From Demequina sp. (lineage in GTDB: Bacteria; Actinomycetota; Actinomycetes; Actinomycetales; Demequinaceae), in assembly GCF_016278775.1 (NCBI RefSeq), contig NZ_JADQBF010000008.1, positions 1 through 38,754 on the forward strand: a DNA stretch of 38,754 bases, given 5' to 3'. Numbering within the stretch: position 1 is the first letter of the stretch; every line of letters begins with the position of its first letter. Shown one piece after another: positions 19,301 through 24,601 of the stretch. A model generated the notes under the pieces. That model worked only from the letters and a program-made list of their open reading frames with translations. It did not search any database and was not told where the DNA came from. The translations under genes and the position numbers were made by a program.

Positions 19301-20035
19301 GGTTGTGGTGTCAGTGTCTGGATCCATCTTGTACAGCGCGTCAGCACCGTACGTATCGTTGAGGCCCGCGTGGCGCTTGACGTAGGAGGCGGCAAACACC
19401 GACCGGGTAACGGGATCCCATGCGACGGCCGCGAGCGATCCCACCTCTGCGGGGGTCGCGACGCCCGTGCGGGTCGAGCTGTCGTAATTCGAGTGCCACA
19501 GCGCGTCAAAGGTGGTGGCACTCGAGTTGCCTTCACCCACGCAAAACACCGTGGTGGCGATATCGGGGTTGCTGGAGCAGAAGTCTTGAGGCTTCTGGAT
19601 CCCGAAGTCAAGGTCCGACACGGTGCCACCGTCGGTGAAGGTGGCGAACCGAATGGTGGTGGCGTTGTCGGTTCCTGCGCGCGAGGGGAAGAAGCCTTCG
19701 GGCATGCTCGTCAGCTCGATGCGGATCGGCCCCGCTGTGGCGTTCGGCGACAGCGACACAGAGTATGCGCCGGTTGACGACGTGGTGGCGGGCCCAAACC
19801 GGTTGCCGGAGGAGTCGTAGGCGTACACGACGGCGCCCTCGACGCCAGCTTCCCCGGCATCCATGACGCCGTCTACGTCGTAGTCGTTGAAGACGACGCC
19901 GGTGGCGGTGCCCGTGGCGGCTGCCGCCGTGGGCGCAAGGGCGAGAGGGACCACAAGGCCGAGACCAAGCGTTGCCACCACGGCGGCGGCAACGGTCGAT
20001 CCCATGCGGCTTGCGCGCGTACGCAGAATTATCAC
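7211..20035 (-). CDS. giant sortase-anchored surface protein with 20 SdrD B-like domains
   Basis: About 4274 residues. A Sec signal peptide (hydrophobic stretch about 13-39, ending APTAAAA) is followed by one SdrD B-like domain. A segment of about 500 residues with repeated beta-propeller-like strands comes next, then a second SdrD B domain near 640, two DUF11-type Ig domains near 800 and 985, and from about 1170 to 4200 eighteen tandem SdrD B domains. Each tandem copy opens with GN-x-VW and most close with TVDFGF. Acidic DNDDNG-type loops, likely Ca2+ sites, recur between them. The C-terminus is a sorting signal: LAFTG (4241-4245), a hydrophobic helix, and GGRRKRA. LAXTG is the preference of class E sortases. 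SdrD B domains stiffen Gram-positive adhesin stalks, so a long adhesive fibre is inferred. GTG 20035 is chosen for GAGGG upstream; GTG 20074 is possible. No sortase gene adjoins. Confidence 0.92.
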   Translation of the reverse strand: MIILRTRASRMGSTVAAAVVATLGLGLVVPLALAPTAAAATGTATGVVFNDYDVDGVMDAGEAGVEGAVVYAYDSSGNRFGPATTSSTGAYSVSLSPNATAGPIRIELTSMPEGFFPSRAGTDNATTIRFATFTDGGTVSDLDFGIQKPQDFCSSNPDIATTVFCVGEGNSSATTFDALWHSNYDSSTRTGVATPAEVGSLAAVAWDPVTRSVFAASYVKRHAGLNDTYGADALYKMDPDTDTTTHWVDLYDDLGIDVGQADIPSNAVRDLVPWRLQSADPIFDEVGKRGIGDIETNGSDTLYVTNLYQLTVHAIPIPADGSAPTSSSSLGLPGSAISCTNGTARPFALAYQDGYLYSGVVCDAASGTVADLDAYVVRTTGDGTWTQVGPRIDLDYPQKGQVFVDSFRLPNGDQTTDALNLWHIWDDSFDTSWDSGANSTSTGSASFIIRPTPMLSDIAFDDDGSMVLAFRDRTGDMIGADNWAPLAADGTAAGISPGGPDLIFAMSGGELLRLCATGGTYVLEGSAGCANNAANGQGTGGGEYYPGDSNTNGHKELSNGHVAIAPRTGELLLSATNAEDGTANSGGIRGIDNATGAHLSDLSQNYYENARPVNNVAVFGKANGIGDLEALCDAAPLEVGNRVWSDTNGDGIQDPGETGIDGVTVQLFAATDTGFTTPLGTAETADGGQYYFRTGLSEPAVGNGDNVGGGLAYRQDFVIRVGSAADYASGPLAGLNLSPSGQAPSYTYSGDSTWIDSNPTAGVGAIGSAWRPTMALSAAAMLPGHNDHTFDVGFVPPRPHDLALRKSVVGMTGTPASGTVTFQLEVFNQTADAVDGVTLTDYVDTDSFLAMTTLPAPGTTGGDAALPYSWDNSVTTAPEVTIDGVIPGNSSVTLNVTLTIASPVNMAGLLNTAEITRFDNDGNSANGDSTTGTVYDVDSIPDAVNTDALVDDEIDLQRWTNTSTSSTEDGGVADEDDHDVAIVPVYDLALIKTRSSGQDAIITTPSTTASFDITVKNQGQTDAFNVTVLDSPSMPLSRSASTAASQPATTSPSGTAVTVTYNAGNGTFTIPALAAGESVTFTMLADLALVNDVQVNTAEITGFDNDSNSGNAKSTWVQDVDSTPDTDPGNDDREVVGSSTFPEDSHNDIDRAPINGVNGADEDDHDSEAVQLGLLRLGSTVYIDANDNNVGDAGEEVAGVRVQLLKYNGSTYDVVAETITNSDGDYSFDRLYPGVYQVGIPADQTTAGDPQALTEYEPVTGSVANPETNNFDNDGDAEPGFLSRSDDITLTHDGEPTNDGADKTDADALTSPRAYSDANSNLNVDFVFEAITYTLGNLVWRDTGAGANYNNGVADDDESGIPNVDLALYRDNGAGGAVANDGILAATERIATTSTDPNGFYEFEGLSAADDYVVVVLTGGGLPAGYGTSGSPIDVASADGVDNDNNGVVDASLGWASGAISLGPVAVAEPTGETDGTTETGAQPAPSVADDRADQTVDFGFVPSIRIGNQVWRDQSDSDPVTQVATDNNGVFDAGELGIGGVTVELWLDADDSGEFERGGADGSTPLQSTTTTSEGNYWFDGVRPDRQYFVVIPSIGGVGIDRPASSDGQSSNPTGSDNDDDGAPGTFDIAVSLPFVPTESGASEDEADAVEPGDGSSTTDANAEAEANARPGVVQYADDNSELAIDFGFINVPVYRVGNLVWLDNGGPAGSYVGADEGNGIADAQEPGIPGVTVVLYAASDLAFASPLDTTVTNGDGEYVFENLAAGDYRVRVDLGGANSAVLAGLTSATDGAVANSDTDNDDDGRVVSTAVASTTVTLGPLNHYVGGEPNNEERRDGTGVGYDQPGSLTPSTSDPATYANNRSNLTVDFGFVKPYRIGNLVWLDLNNDGVAQDGEPGLPTVRVELRDPVTGALLADVATDSAGHYEFTGLAPGTYAVKVDTTTLPAGLIVSGPTQTANADNDVDNDTNAGAAAGVVSGPAATVTVGGVEPTNERLRSDDATDDDADSFADDQSNYTVDFGFWNQLRLGNVVWHDESDTNPATYVATDNNGEVDAGETLLSGVTVSVWLDGGDGAFDAGTGSGDDTFAGSDVTDAEGNWLVTELAAGTYFAAIETLPAPYAEFVSSLGQSVGSGDNDDNGASVTDGAGDPYVAASAPISLAVGAAPTGETDTLPAADGSAESEATGGGLAFPDANSDLTVDFSFVAPPTYRIGNLVWRDTNADGIADAGEPGIEGVLVRLENAAGNVINETVTDASGAYEFTEDAMGTPLAAGDYRIAIPSNQLQTLGLALPVIGGALNGAINSPGTGDPDTDLDDNDDNGVPFAGGWQSELVTLGDDSSTFESEPTNEVLRSGGDDDLGWAGGTDARSEFTVDFGFYFGLRLGDTVWLDNGRTGAATFDPTQENDGIYQSTELPAPGVTVYLFADDGDGVFEPGAAADDGAAIASTTTDADGEYFFTGLDDGGRYFVAIPAAETATGGDLVGLRASTPTWADGAGTNDRNHGAAAGGYASVSPVIVLTRGGMAYGDAADEANANLLAKSGATVTDGDSNLVVDFGFSPAPTYRLGNLVWLDTNDNGSVDLGEQGIGDVPVMLYADDGNGVLDLGTDTFMGLDTTGTTGADKGRYGFDDLPAGTYFVVVLWDSTLAGLDSSQVREADANNDVDNDNNALPLGTTPSDGWASSAVELGAISPKGETDEPTGEVDDNTVVSAEDGTYLDGRSNQTVDFGFAERVRIGNQVWRDESDANASTHVSTDNDGEFNGTEVGIGGVTVELWNDVDGDGFEAAGDDVLVDTTTTSTEGNYWFDNLIPGEYYVAIPSIGSPFTTARSSAGQSTATSDADNDDDGAPLAGYLSVSLEVAAALGTAATGEQDAIEPGDGSSTADANAEVEANGGTVVGTADANSHLDVDFGFVEVPLYRVGNLVWLDANNNGIADAGEDPISGVLVQLLNAAGDVMAETVTDGSGEYLFENLAAGDYSVRVPSSQTEELSGGLSITAGALDNLASSTADAGDPDADADDNDDNGATVTGGWQTGVLTLGSSDDAVTETEPTNETHRDGGDDDSGWAGGTDARSNLTVDFGFYQLLRLGDIVWLDNGGTGASFDPTLEDNGVYDPSVELTISGVSVELFADGGDGVFDGGSGDDTSVGTTTTVGGAYFFTGLTEGTYFAAIPDSEHGSGQELENLRSSTGQAADDSVNDRDQGEPATGWAAVSHPIVMVAGGMSNGDAAFESRADTATGTSVVDSSSNLAIDFGFSPVPTYALGNLVWEDYDDDGVADLGEPGISGVTVEVYRDVDGSGTLNAGDTFAGSTTTAAGPDTGRYRFTALAAGDYIVHIPSQGTLAGWYVGGTPETVADLGNSVAVDNNNDAQPDGVNGGWTASPVTLGGAAGPADHDEPVGEVDGIDNADAEALVYVRDDRSNQTVDFGFWRGLRLGNQVWLDEGAGANQDNGVYDADESFLVGVGVSLFLDNGDNTFDPSTDSLVDTTNTGAEGRYFFSHLDEGDYFVAVPSGPAGTRSSTGAPGASLTVDGQDAGEPAGTYVSVSELLTLTRDGAPTGETDGPGTTSDDAEAYADGVTGPYLDGDSYLTVDFGLIDVPTYRLGNLVWHDLNNDGLAQDGEPGIDGVLVQLTDAAGTVLEETVTAGGGKYEFTDLVAGDYRIQVPDGQVPAVTPSLASSIVAGALDGFFPSTVASSTPDDDEDNDSNGAQVSTVVRTGVVSIGGSEPVTEQLRVDDSTDDDLGQTSPRIDDDRSNFTVDLGFYAISLGNMVFTDSDADGVYEPADGDAGVDLVTVELRDASGALVDTQVTSGGGLYLFTGLVSGEQYYVQIPASEFATGGTLEGWFSSPGDAGTIAADDTDGLDRGVDPATAFGAVRSNGLVTASASASPVTDGTGDNPDNDDVRPDAAENLTVDFGVSAMELGGTVFLDSDNDGIDTDEGDFEDITLLLFNGDGSPYLDASGSQATTVTDASGDYRFIGLPQGDYIVEIPATEFAEELAGHANSDGNEPTPDANLDAVGEDEGDPVSGDIFSEGAVRASVVTLAVDTESDADPTPSAGYADRQSNLTVDFGFWHAQAGLELGNQLWFDENRNGLFDRGELPVPATVEVELLDANTGAVLATEYTNVAGQYLFAGLAPGDYRVRVTGDNFRPGRPLAGYTTTDGAAISSDPNDGTDSDSNGPVVTVPPGPALGLALMASGVESATVTLRAAAPIDEDDPASSGLDDRQSDLTLDFGFIRADELAFTGADVGGTVGNAAALVLLGLALVVGGRRKRA
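7320..16522 (-). repeat. tandem array of 18 SdrD B-like domains (approximate limits)
   Basis: Eighteen copies of a roughly 150-190-residue domain follow each other without break. The openings alternate between YRxGNLVW and LRLG(N/D)xVW over much of the array. For example, copies beginning near 13400, 12340, 11280, 10255 and 9240 are of the YR type, and those near 13960, 12890, 11840, 10785 and 9750 are of the LR/VR type. This gives a two-domain period of about 1.05 kb. Copies 9-12 also match copies 13-16 in order, for instance the shared GWAGGTDARS segment, giving a four-domain period of about 2.1 kb. Confidence 0.8.
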
Positions 20036-20111
20036 GTGTCGGTATCCCTCAGCAGTACGGACACTGTGATCCACGTCACGGTGGCCCGCCGCCCCGCGAA
20101 TCCCAGATGCG

Positions 20112-20127
20112 CCCCCACAAATGGGGG
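20112..20127. promoter_or_regulatory. hairpin/palindrome in the 5' region of the giant surface gene
   Basis: CCCCCA-CAAA-TGGGGG is a perfect six-base inverted repeat with a four-base loop, 77 bases upstream of the giant gene's start. If transcription begins at the candidate promoter just above it, this would be a stem-loop at the head of the 5' leader. No U-run follows, so it is not an obvious terminator. Confidence 0.4.
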
Positions 20128-20135
20128 TCGGGGTC

Positions 20136-20164
20136 AGTATGGACTAAAGTCCCGTGTGTGCCAA
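20136..20164 (-). promoter_or_regulatory. candidate promoter of the giant surface gene
   Basis: On the minus strand TTGGCA (20159-20164) is followed after exactly 17 bases by CATACT (20136-20141). The match to sigma-70 consensus is partial but the spacing is right. It implies a 5' leader of about 95 bases. The DosR-like palindrome lies inside the -35/-10 spacer. Confidence 0.35.
20141..20153. promoter_or_regulatory. DosR/DevR-like box 1
   Basis: GGACTAAAGTCCC reads on the other strand as GGGACTTTAGTCC, matching the core GGGACTWWAGTCC(C) of the DosR/DevR dormancy-regulon box remembered from mycobacteria. It lies between giant gene and pnp, 106 bases before the former and 149 before the latter. 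No response-regulator gene is in the window. Confidence 0.45.
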
Positions 20165-20182
20165 GTCACACTTGCGAGTGAC

Positions 20183-20200
20183 GCGTGTCGCACGACACGC
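20183..20200. promoter_or_regulatory. 18-base perfect palindrome with 8-base arms
   Basis: GCGTGTCG-CA-CGACACGC is a perfect inverted repeat with a two-base centre, too tight for an RNA loop and therefore more likely a dimer-binding DNA operator. A shorter inverted repeat, CGCC-N7-GGCG, follows at 20198-20212. The cognate regulator is not identifiable. Confidence 0.45.
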
Positions 20201-20253
20201 CTGGGAAAGGCGCAAATGGGTGCAAATGCGGACAACTTGGAGGCGAGGGCGAA

Positions 20254-20267
20254 GGTCCCATAGTCCC
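20254..20267. promoter_or_regulatory. DosR-like half-site repeat (box 2) at the pnp promoter
   Basis: GGTCCCATAGTCCC holds two copies of GTCCC eight bases apart in direct orientation. The right half with its flank, AGTCCCGTGTG (20262-20272), repeats exactly the right half and flank of box 1 (20149-20159). It sits where the pnp -35 region would be. Confidence 0.35.
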
Positions 20268-20289
20268 GTGTGGCTGGAGGCCCGGGATA

Positions 20290-20295
20290 TACGCT
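20290..20295 (+). promoter_or_regulatory. -10 element of a leaderless promoter for pnp
   Basis: TACGCT is followed by six bases and the ATG at 20302. It supports this start over the in-frame ATG at 20185, whose 39 extra codons run through the palindromes. Confidence 0.5.
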
Positions 20296-20301
20296 CGTGG
20301 C

Positions 20302-21096
20302 ATGTCTGCACACGCTTTCGCGGCCGAGGCCGCCGCCGCTCTGACCGGCCGCACCGGCATCCCTTCTCACGACCTCGCGCTCATCCTCGGCTCCGGCTGG
20401 GGTGGGGCCGCCGAGCTGATCGGAGAGGAGGTCGCGTCCATCGAGGCGTCAGACATCCCTGGCTTCACCGGCCACGCCGTCGCCGGTCACCACTCGACGT
20501 TCCGGTCGCTCCTCACGGCAAGTGGCAAGCGGGTGCTGGTGCTCGGCGCGCGCCAACACTTCTATCAGTCCCGAGATGCCGCCACTGTGGCGCACGCGGT
20601 GCGCATGGCCGCCGCGGCAGGCTGCTCGCAACTGGTGGTCACCAACGGCTGCGGGTCTACCCGTGCCCTCGTCGGCCCTGGCACCGTGGTGCTGATCTCC
20701 GACCACCTCAACCTCACGGGAGCCACTCCCCTTGAGGGCGCCACGTTTGTTCCCATGGGCGACGCCTACTCGCCCCGCCTCCGGGACCTCGCGCGTACGG
20801 TTGATGCGGACCTGATCGAGGGCGTGTACGCGCAGTTCTCCGGCCCGCAATACGAGACTCCCGCCGAGGTGAGGATGGCGACCACGCTGGGCGCCGACCT
20901 CGTGGGAATGTCCACCGCACTCGAAGTCATCGCCGCGCGCGAGGCCGGACTCGAGGTACTCGGGCTGTCCTTGGTCACCAACCTGGGCGCCGGCATCGGC
21001 ACCGAGGCCCTCAATCACCAAGAGGTGCTCGACGCTGGCGCCGCCGCTGCCCCTCGCATCTCTCGCCTGCTGGCCGACATTGTGGGGAAGATGTAG
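20302..21096 (+). CDS. purine-nucleoside phosphorylase (trimeric type)
   Basis: This enzyme splits purine nucleosides with phosphate into free base and (deoxy)ribose 1-phosphate. The 264-residue protein has the usual length of the low-molecular-mass trimeric family. It shows the phosphate loop LILGSGWGG near residues 30-38, the HHSTFRSL segment, GARQHFYQ where most relatives have GRxHxYEG, the TNGCGS base-site strand, and GPQYETPAEVRM, the family's substrate-binding signature. The phosphohexomutase gene starts two bases after its stop. The same pair (deoD-pmmB) lies together in mycobacteria, which supports joint use of the sugar phosphate produced. The symbol is left blank because punA and deoD naming differs between lineages. 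Confidence 0.93.
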   Translation: MSAHAFAAEAAAALTGRTGIPSHDLALILGSGWGGAAELIGEEVASIEASDIPGFTGHAVAGHHSTFRSLLTASGKRVLVLGARQHFYQSRDAATVAHAVRMAAAAGCSQLVVTNGCGSTRALVGPGTVVLISDHLNLTGATPLEGATFVPMGDAYSPRLRDLARTVDADLIEGVYAQFSGPQYETPAEVRMATTLGADLVGMSTALEVIAAREAGLEVLGLSLVTNLGAGIGTEALNHQEVLDAGAAAAPRISRLLADIVGKM

Positions 21097-21098
21097 GC

Positions 21099-22808
21099 AT
21101 GGACGTCTCCGACATTGACGACGCTGCGGTAGCCGCTGGCACCTGGCTTGCTGACGATCCAGACCCTGCCACCCGCGCCGAGCTCAAGAGCGTGCTTGAG
21201 GCGGTCGCCGCTGGCGATACCGACGCCGCGGTAGATCTGGCCGACCGCATGTCCGGCCTGCTCCAGTTCGGGACTGCCGGGCTGCGCGGTCGCCTGGGCG
21301 CGGGCCCGAACCGCATGAATAGGGCCGTAGTCATTCGCGCGGCTGCTGGGCTTTCGTCATACGTCACGGCACAGCTAGGACATCGCGGCACCATCGTCGT
21401 CGGATACGACGCGCGCCACGGTTCCACCGAGTTCGCCCACGACACCGTCGCCGTCGCGGTGGCCGCCGGGCACCGGGCGCTGCTGCTGCCCTCCCCCCTT
21501 CCCACCCCCGTGCTGGCGTATGCGGTCAAGGCCTTGGGCGCCGACGCCGGGGTCATGGTGACGGCCTCGCACAATCCCGCGTGGGACAACGGCTACAAGG
21601 TCTACTTGGGTGCCTCGATCACACCGGAGGCCGCTGGCGCGCAAATCGTCCCCCCGCACGACGCGGGCATCGCCACGCTCATCGAGGCGGTTGGCGCGGT
21701 GGCGGGTATCCAGCGCGCCACGTCGGGCTGGGAGGTGCTGTCCCCTAGCGTCGTCGATGACTATGCGGCCAAGGTGGCCGCGCTCGTTCCCACTCCCCAA
21801 GGTGACGTGGCGACGAGGCGCGCGGGACTCAAGGTGGTGCTCACGCCCATCCACGGCGTCGGCGATGCGACCGTGCGCCAGGCGCTCACCGCCGCGGGCC
21901 TCACCGACCTCACGTCCGTTCCTGAGCAGGCGGAGCCGGATCCCGACTTCCCCACGGTGGCGTTCCCCAACCCGGAGGAACCGGGAGCGATCGACCTGGC
22001 GCTCAAGTTGGCGACCACCATCGGCGCCGACGTGGTGATCGCCAACGATCCGGACACGGACCGCTGCGCCGTCGCAACCGTGATCGACGGCGATTGGCGG
22101 ATGCTGCACGGCGACGTGGTCGGTTCGCTGCTGGGCGAGCGGATCGCGGCAGCGCACGCGGGTCAGCCAGAAGCGACTCTCGCCAACTCGATCGTGTCCT
22201 CACGGCAGTTGGCGGCGATCGCGAAGCGTCACGGTCTGGCACACGCGAACACCCTCACCGGCTTCAAGTGGATCTCCCGCGCGCCGCACCTCTTGTACGG
22301 CTACGAGGAGGCCCTGGGCTATTGCGCCGCCCCAGCGCTGGTGCTCGACAAGGACGGCGTCTCCACTGCCGTGCTGATCGCGGAGCTGGTGTCGGAGCTC
22401 AAGGCTCAGGGGCGCACCCTCGCCGATGCGATCGACAACCTTGCGCTGCACTACGGCGTGTACCTGTCGTCCCAAGTCTCTGCGCGCTTCGACGACCTGT
22501 CTCAGATCCCTGAGCTGATGACGCGGCTGCTCGCCTCGCCGCCTGCCACGCTGGCCGGGTCAGTGGTGACCGCCACCGACGACATGAACGATGGCTTCGC
22601 GGGGCTCCCTCCCACCAATGGGCTGCACCTCGGGGCCGAGTCTGGGGCGCGCGTCATCATCAGGCCGTCAGGCACGGAGCCCAAGGTGAAGGCCTACCTC
22701 GAAGTGATCGAGGAAGTGGAGGCAGGGGACGTGCGCGGTGCGCGTGGGCGAGCGGACTCGGCCATGGCTGCATTGCGGGCCGACGTAGAGAAACTGCTGG
22801 GGGTCTAG
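21099..22808 (+). CDS. alpha-D-phosphohexomutase (phosphoglucomutase/phosphomannomutase/phosphopentomutase type)
   Basis: This superfamily moves phosphate between C1 and C6 (or C5) of sugars through a phosphoserine. The 569-residue protein shows FGTAGLRG near residue 50, the active serine in TASHNP, the Mg-binding DPDTDR loop, the sugar-specificity motif GYEEALGY, and the phosphate-binding [12 protein letters not shown] near the C-terminus. Four domains in the usual order can be traced. Adjacency to pnp, add and deoC suggests that its relevant substrate may be ribose or deoxyribose 1-phosphate, feeding deoC. That is inference from context; sequence alone does not decide the substrate. Its TAG overlaps the deoC stop in a shared CTAG. 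Confidence 0.9.
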   Translation: MDVSDIDDAAVAAGTWLADDPDPATRAELKSVLEAVAAGDTDAAVDLADRMSGLLQFGTAGLRGRLGAGPNRMNRAVVIRAAAGLSSYVTAQLGHRGTIVVGYDARHGSTEFAHDTVAVAVAAGHRALLLPSPLPTPVLAYAVKALGADAGVMVTASHNPAWDNGYKVYLGASITPEAAGAQIVPPHDAGIATLIEAVGAVAGIQRATSGWEVLSPSVVDDYAAKVAALVPTPQGDVATRRAGLKVVLTPIHGVGDATVRQALTAAGLTDLTSVPEQAEPDPDFPTVAFPNPEEPGAIDLALKLATTIGADVVIANDPDTDRCAVATVIDGDWRMLHGDVVGSLLGERIAAAHAGQPEATLANSIVSSRQLAAIAKRHGLAHANTLTGFKWISRAPHLLYGYEEALGYCAAPALVLDKDGVSTAVLIAELVSELKAQGRTLADAIDNLALHYGVYLSSQVSARFDDLSQIPELMTRLLASPPATLAGSVVTATDDMNDGFAGLPPTNGLHLGAESGARVIIRPSGTEPKVKAYLEVIEEVEAGDVRGARGRADSAMAALRADVEKLLGV

Positions 22809-23497
22809 TAGGAGTCGCCGCCGGATGCCTCGGGAGCCGCGGCGCCGTCGAGGCCGTCGAGCACAGCGCGGGTGCCGCTGAGCCCCAAGCGCGAGGCGCC
22901 TGCCTCGACCATGGCCAGCGCAGCCTCAGCAGTGCGAATCCCGCCCGATGCCTTCACCCCGATGTCAGGGCCCACCGTCTTGCGCATGAGCGCGACCGCG
23001 TGGACGGAGGCACCGCCTGCGGGGTGGAAGCCGGTGGAGGTCTTCACGAAGTCGGCACCGGCGGCAACGGCCGCCTTGCACGCGCCAACAATGGCGTCGT
23101 CCGTGAGCGCGGCCGACTCGATGATGACCTTGAGCAGCGCGCCCCTGGTGGCTGCGCGCACGGCCGCAACGTCGGCCTCCACGGCATCAAAATCGCCAGC
23201 GAGCGCGGAGGCCACGTCGATGACCATGTCCACCTCGTGCGCGCCCTTCACCACCGACTCGGCGGCCTCGACGGCCTTGACGGCTGAGGTGTGCTTTCCA
23301 GACGGGAAGCCGCACACGGTCGCGATCAACAGGCCCTCGGGGACCGACGCGGGAATCAGCGACGGCGAGACGCACACGGAGTACACGCCCAACTCGGCGC
23401 CCTCCGCCACCAGGGCGGCGACGTCGGCGGGGGTTGCCTCCGGCTTGAGCAAGGTGTGGTCGACCAGGCGGGCCAGTTCCAAACGAGAAAGTGTCAT
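22805..23497 (-). CDS. deoC: deoxyribose-phosphate aldolase
   Basis: DeoC splits 2-deoxyribose 5-phosphate into glyceraldehyde 3-phosphate and acetaldehyde, ending deoxynucleoside breakdown. The 230-residue protein has the family's normal length and all catalytic landmarks: HTLLKP at 14-19, Asp90 in HEVDMVID, the Schiff-base lysine K152 in DFVKTSTGF, and K182 in VKASGGIRT. It lies 19 bases downstream of add on the same strand. It also has its own candidate leaderless -10 directly before the ATG, so it may be transcribed both with and without add. It converges on the phosphohexomutase gene. Confidence 0.96.
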   Translation of the reverse strand: MTLSRLELARLVDHTLLKPEATPADVAALVAEGAELGVYSVCVSPSLIPASVPEGLLIATVCGFPSGKHTSAVKAVEAAESVVKGAHEVDMVIDVASALAGDFDAVEADVAAVRAATRGALLKVIIESAALTDDAIVGACKAAVAAGADFVKTSTGFHPAGGASVHAVALMRKTVGPDIGVKASGGIRTAEAALAMVEAGASRLGLSGTRAVLDGLDGAAAPEASGGDSY

Positions 23498-23503
23498 GGT
23501 CCC

Positions 23504-23509
23504 AGCCTA
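23504..23509 (-). promoter_or_regulatory. deoC: -10 element of a leaderless promoter for deoC
   Basis: TAGGCT on the minus strand lies six bases before the ATG at 23497, inside the 19-base gap after add. The spacer is GGGACC. There is no Shine-Dalgarno. Confidence 0.45.
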
Positions 23510-23516
23510 CGTCCGC

Positions 23517-24584
23517 TCAGGCCTCGTATCCCTCGACGATGCCCTCTGCCAGGTCGGCGCGCTCGTGGTAGGGCAGGAACGCGCCCCACGCTGCCACCAG
23601 GGTGGCCTCAAAGAGATCCTCCTTGGTCCAGCCAGCGCCCACCAAGGCCTCGAACTCCCCCGACATGGACACCCCCGATACCAGGCGGTTGTCGGTGTTG
23701 ATGGTGACGGCGAAGCCGAGGTCGCGCAGCTCGTGCATCGGGTGGTCTTCGATGGACGTGGCCGCGGCAGTGTGGACGTTGGAGGTGGGGCTGCACTCGA
23801 GCGGAATCTGCTCGTCCAGCGCGTGCTGGGCGATCACGCCGAACACGGGCTCCTCTTCTGTACCGAAGTTCTCGATGTCCTCGTGAATGCGCACACCATG
23901 GCCCAAGCGTCGGGCGCTGCCAAGCCCCAGTGCCTCGCCCACGGAAGCGGCGCCGTCGGCCTCGCCTGCGTGAATCGTGACGGGCATGTGGTTCTCGCGC
24001 AGCAACTGGAAGGCCTCACGGTGCTTGGAGGGCGGGAAGCCGAGTTCGGGGCCGGCGATATCGAAGCCGACGCAGCAGCGGCCCCGGTTGGCGATGGCCA
24101 GCTCCGCGATCTCGTAGGAGCGGTCAAGGTGACGCATGGCGTCCAGCAGCGCGGCGGCGCGGATGCCGTGGCCGGCTTCCGCCGCCTCGGCGACGCCCTC
24201 TTCGATACCAGCCTGCACGGCCTCGACCACCTCTTGGAGGGTCAGGCCTCCAGCGACGTGCTGCTCGGGTGCGTAGCGCAGCTCGGCGTAGACGACGCCG
24301 TCCGCAGCGAGGTCAACGACGGCCTCGCGGGCAATACGGGTCAGGTTCGGGGCGGTCTGCATCACCGCGGTGGTGTGCGCGAAGGCCTCGAGATAGCGCA
24401 CCAGGTCCCCGGAGTTGGCGTTCTCGACGAACAACTGCTGGAGCTCGTCCGGGTCGGTCGAGGGCAGCTCGTGGCCGATCTCGCCAGCCAGTTCAATCAG
24501 AGTGGACGGCCGCAGGCCGCCGTCGAGGTGGTCGTGGAGCACAACCTTGGGCAGGGCGAGAATCTGGGGGGTGGTGAGGGTCAT
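23517..24584 (-). CDS. add: adenosine deaminase
   Basis: Add hydrolyses adenosine and deoxyadenosine to inosine and deoxyinosine, which purine-nucleoside phosphorylase then splits. The 355-residue protein shows the Zn-binding HDHLDGG near the N-terminus (H17, H19), the IHAGEADG motif with catalytic Glu, RLGHGVR with the third histidine, and the Zn aspartate in TINTDNRL. The HDHLDGGLRP form is that of actinobacterial adenosine deaminases. It lies between a small membrane-protein gene upstream (17 bases) and deoC downstream (19 bases), all on the minus strand. A leaderless -10 before its ATG suggests a separate start of transcription. Confidence 0.95.
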   Translation of the reverse strand: MTLTTPQILALPKVVLHDHLDGGLRPSTLIELAGEIGHELPSTDPDELQQLFVENANSGDLVRYLEAFAHTTAVMQTAPNLTRIAREAVVDLAADGVVYAELRYAPEQHVAGGLTLQEVVEAVQAGIEEGVAEAAEAGHGIRAAALLDAMRHLDRSYEIAELAIANRGRCCVGFDIAGPELGFPPSKHREAFQLLRENHMPVTIHAGEADGAASVGEALGLGSARRLGHGVRIHEDIENFGTEEEPVFGVIAQHALDEQIPLECSPTSNVHTAAATSIEDHPMHELRDLGFAVTINTDNRLVSGVSMSGEFEALVGAGWTKEDLFEATLVAAWGAFLPYHERADLAEGIVEGYEA

Positions 24585-24590
24585 GGGTCA

Positions 24591-24596
24591 AGCGTA
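24591..24596 (-). promoter_or_regulatory. add: -10 element of a leaderless promoter for add
   Basis: TACGCT on the minus strand is followed by TGACCC and the ATG at 24584. The hexamer lies just after the stop of the upstream membrane-protein gene. Confidence 0.45.
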
Positions 24597-24601
24597 CGGC
24601 G

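Noticed and set aside
20185-20301. Upstream ATG adding 39 residues to the purine-nucleoside phosphorylase
   Set aside because: The added part covers the palindrome and box 2, shows no homology, and would place the -10 element inside the coding sequence.
20036-20301. A riboswitch in the giant gene/pnp intergenic region
   Set aside because: Several stems are present, but none of the conserved cores I know (c-di-AMP, c-di-GMP, purine, cobalamin) can be fitted. The palindromes look like DNA operators.
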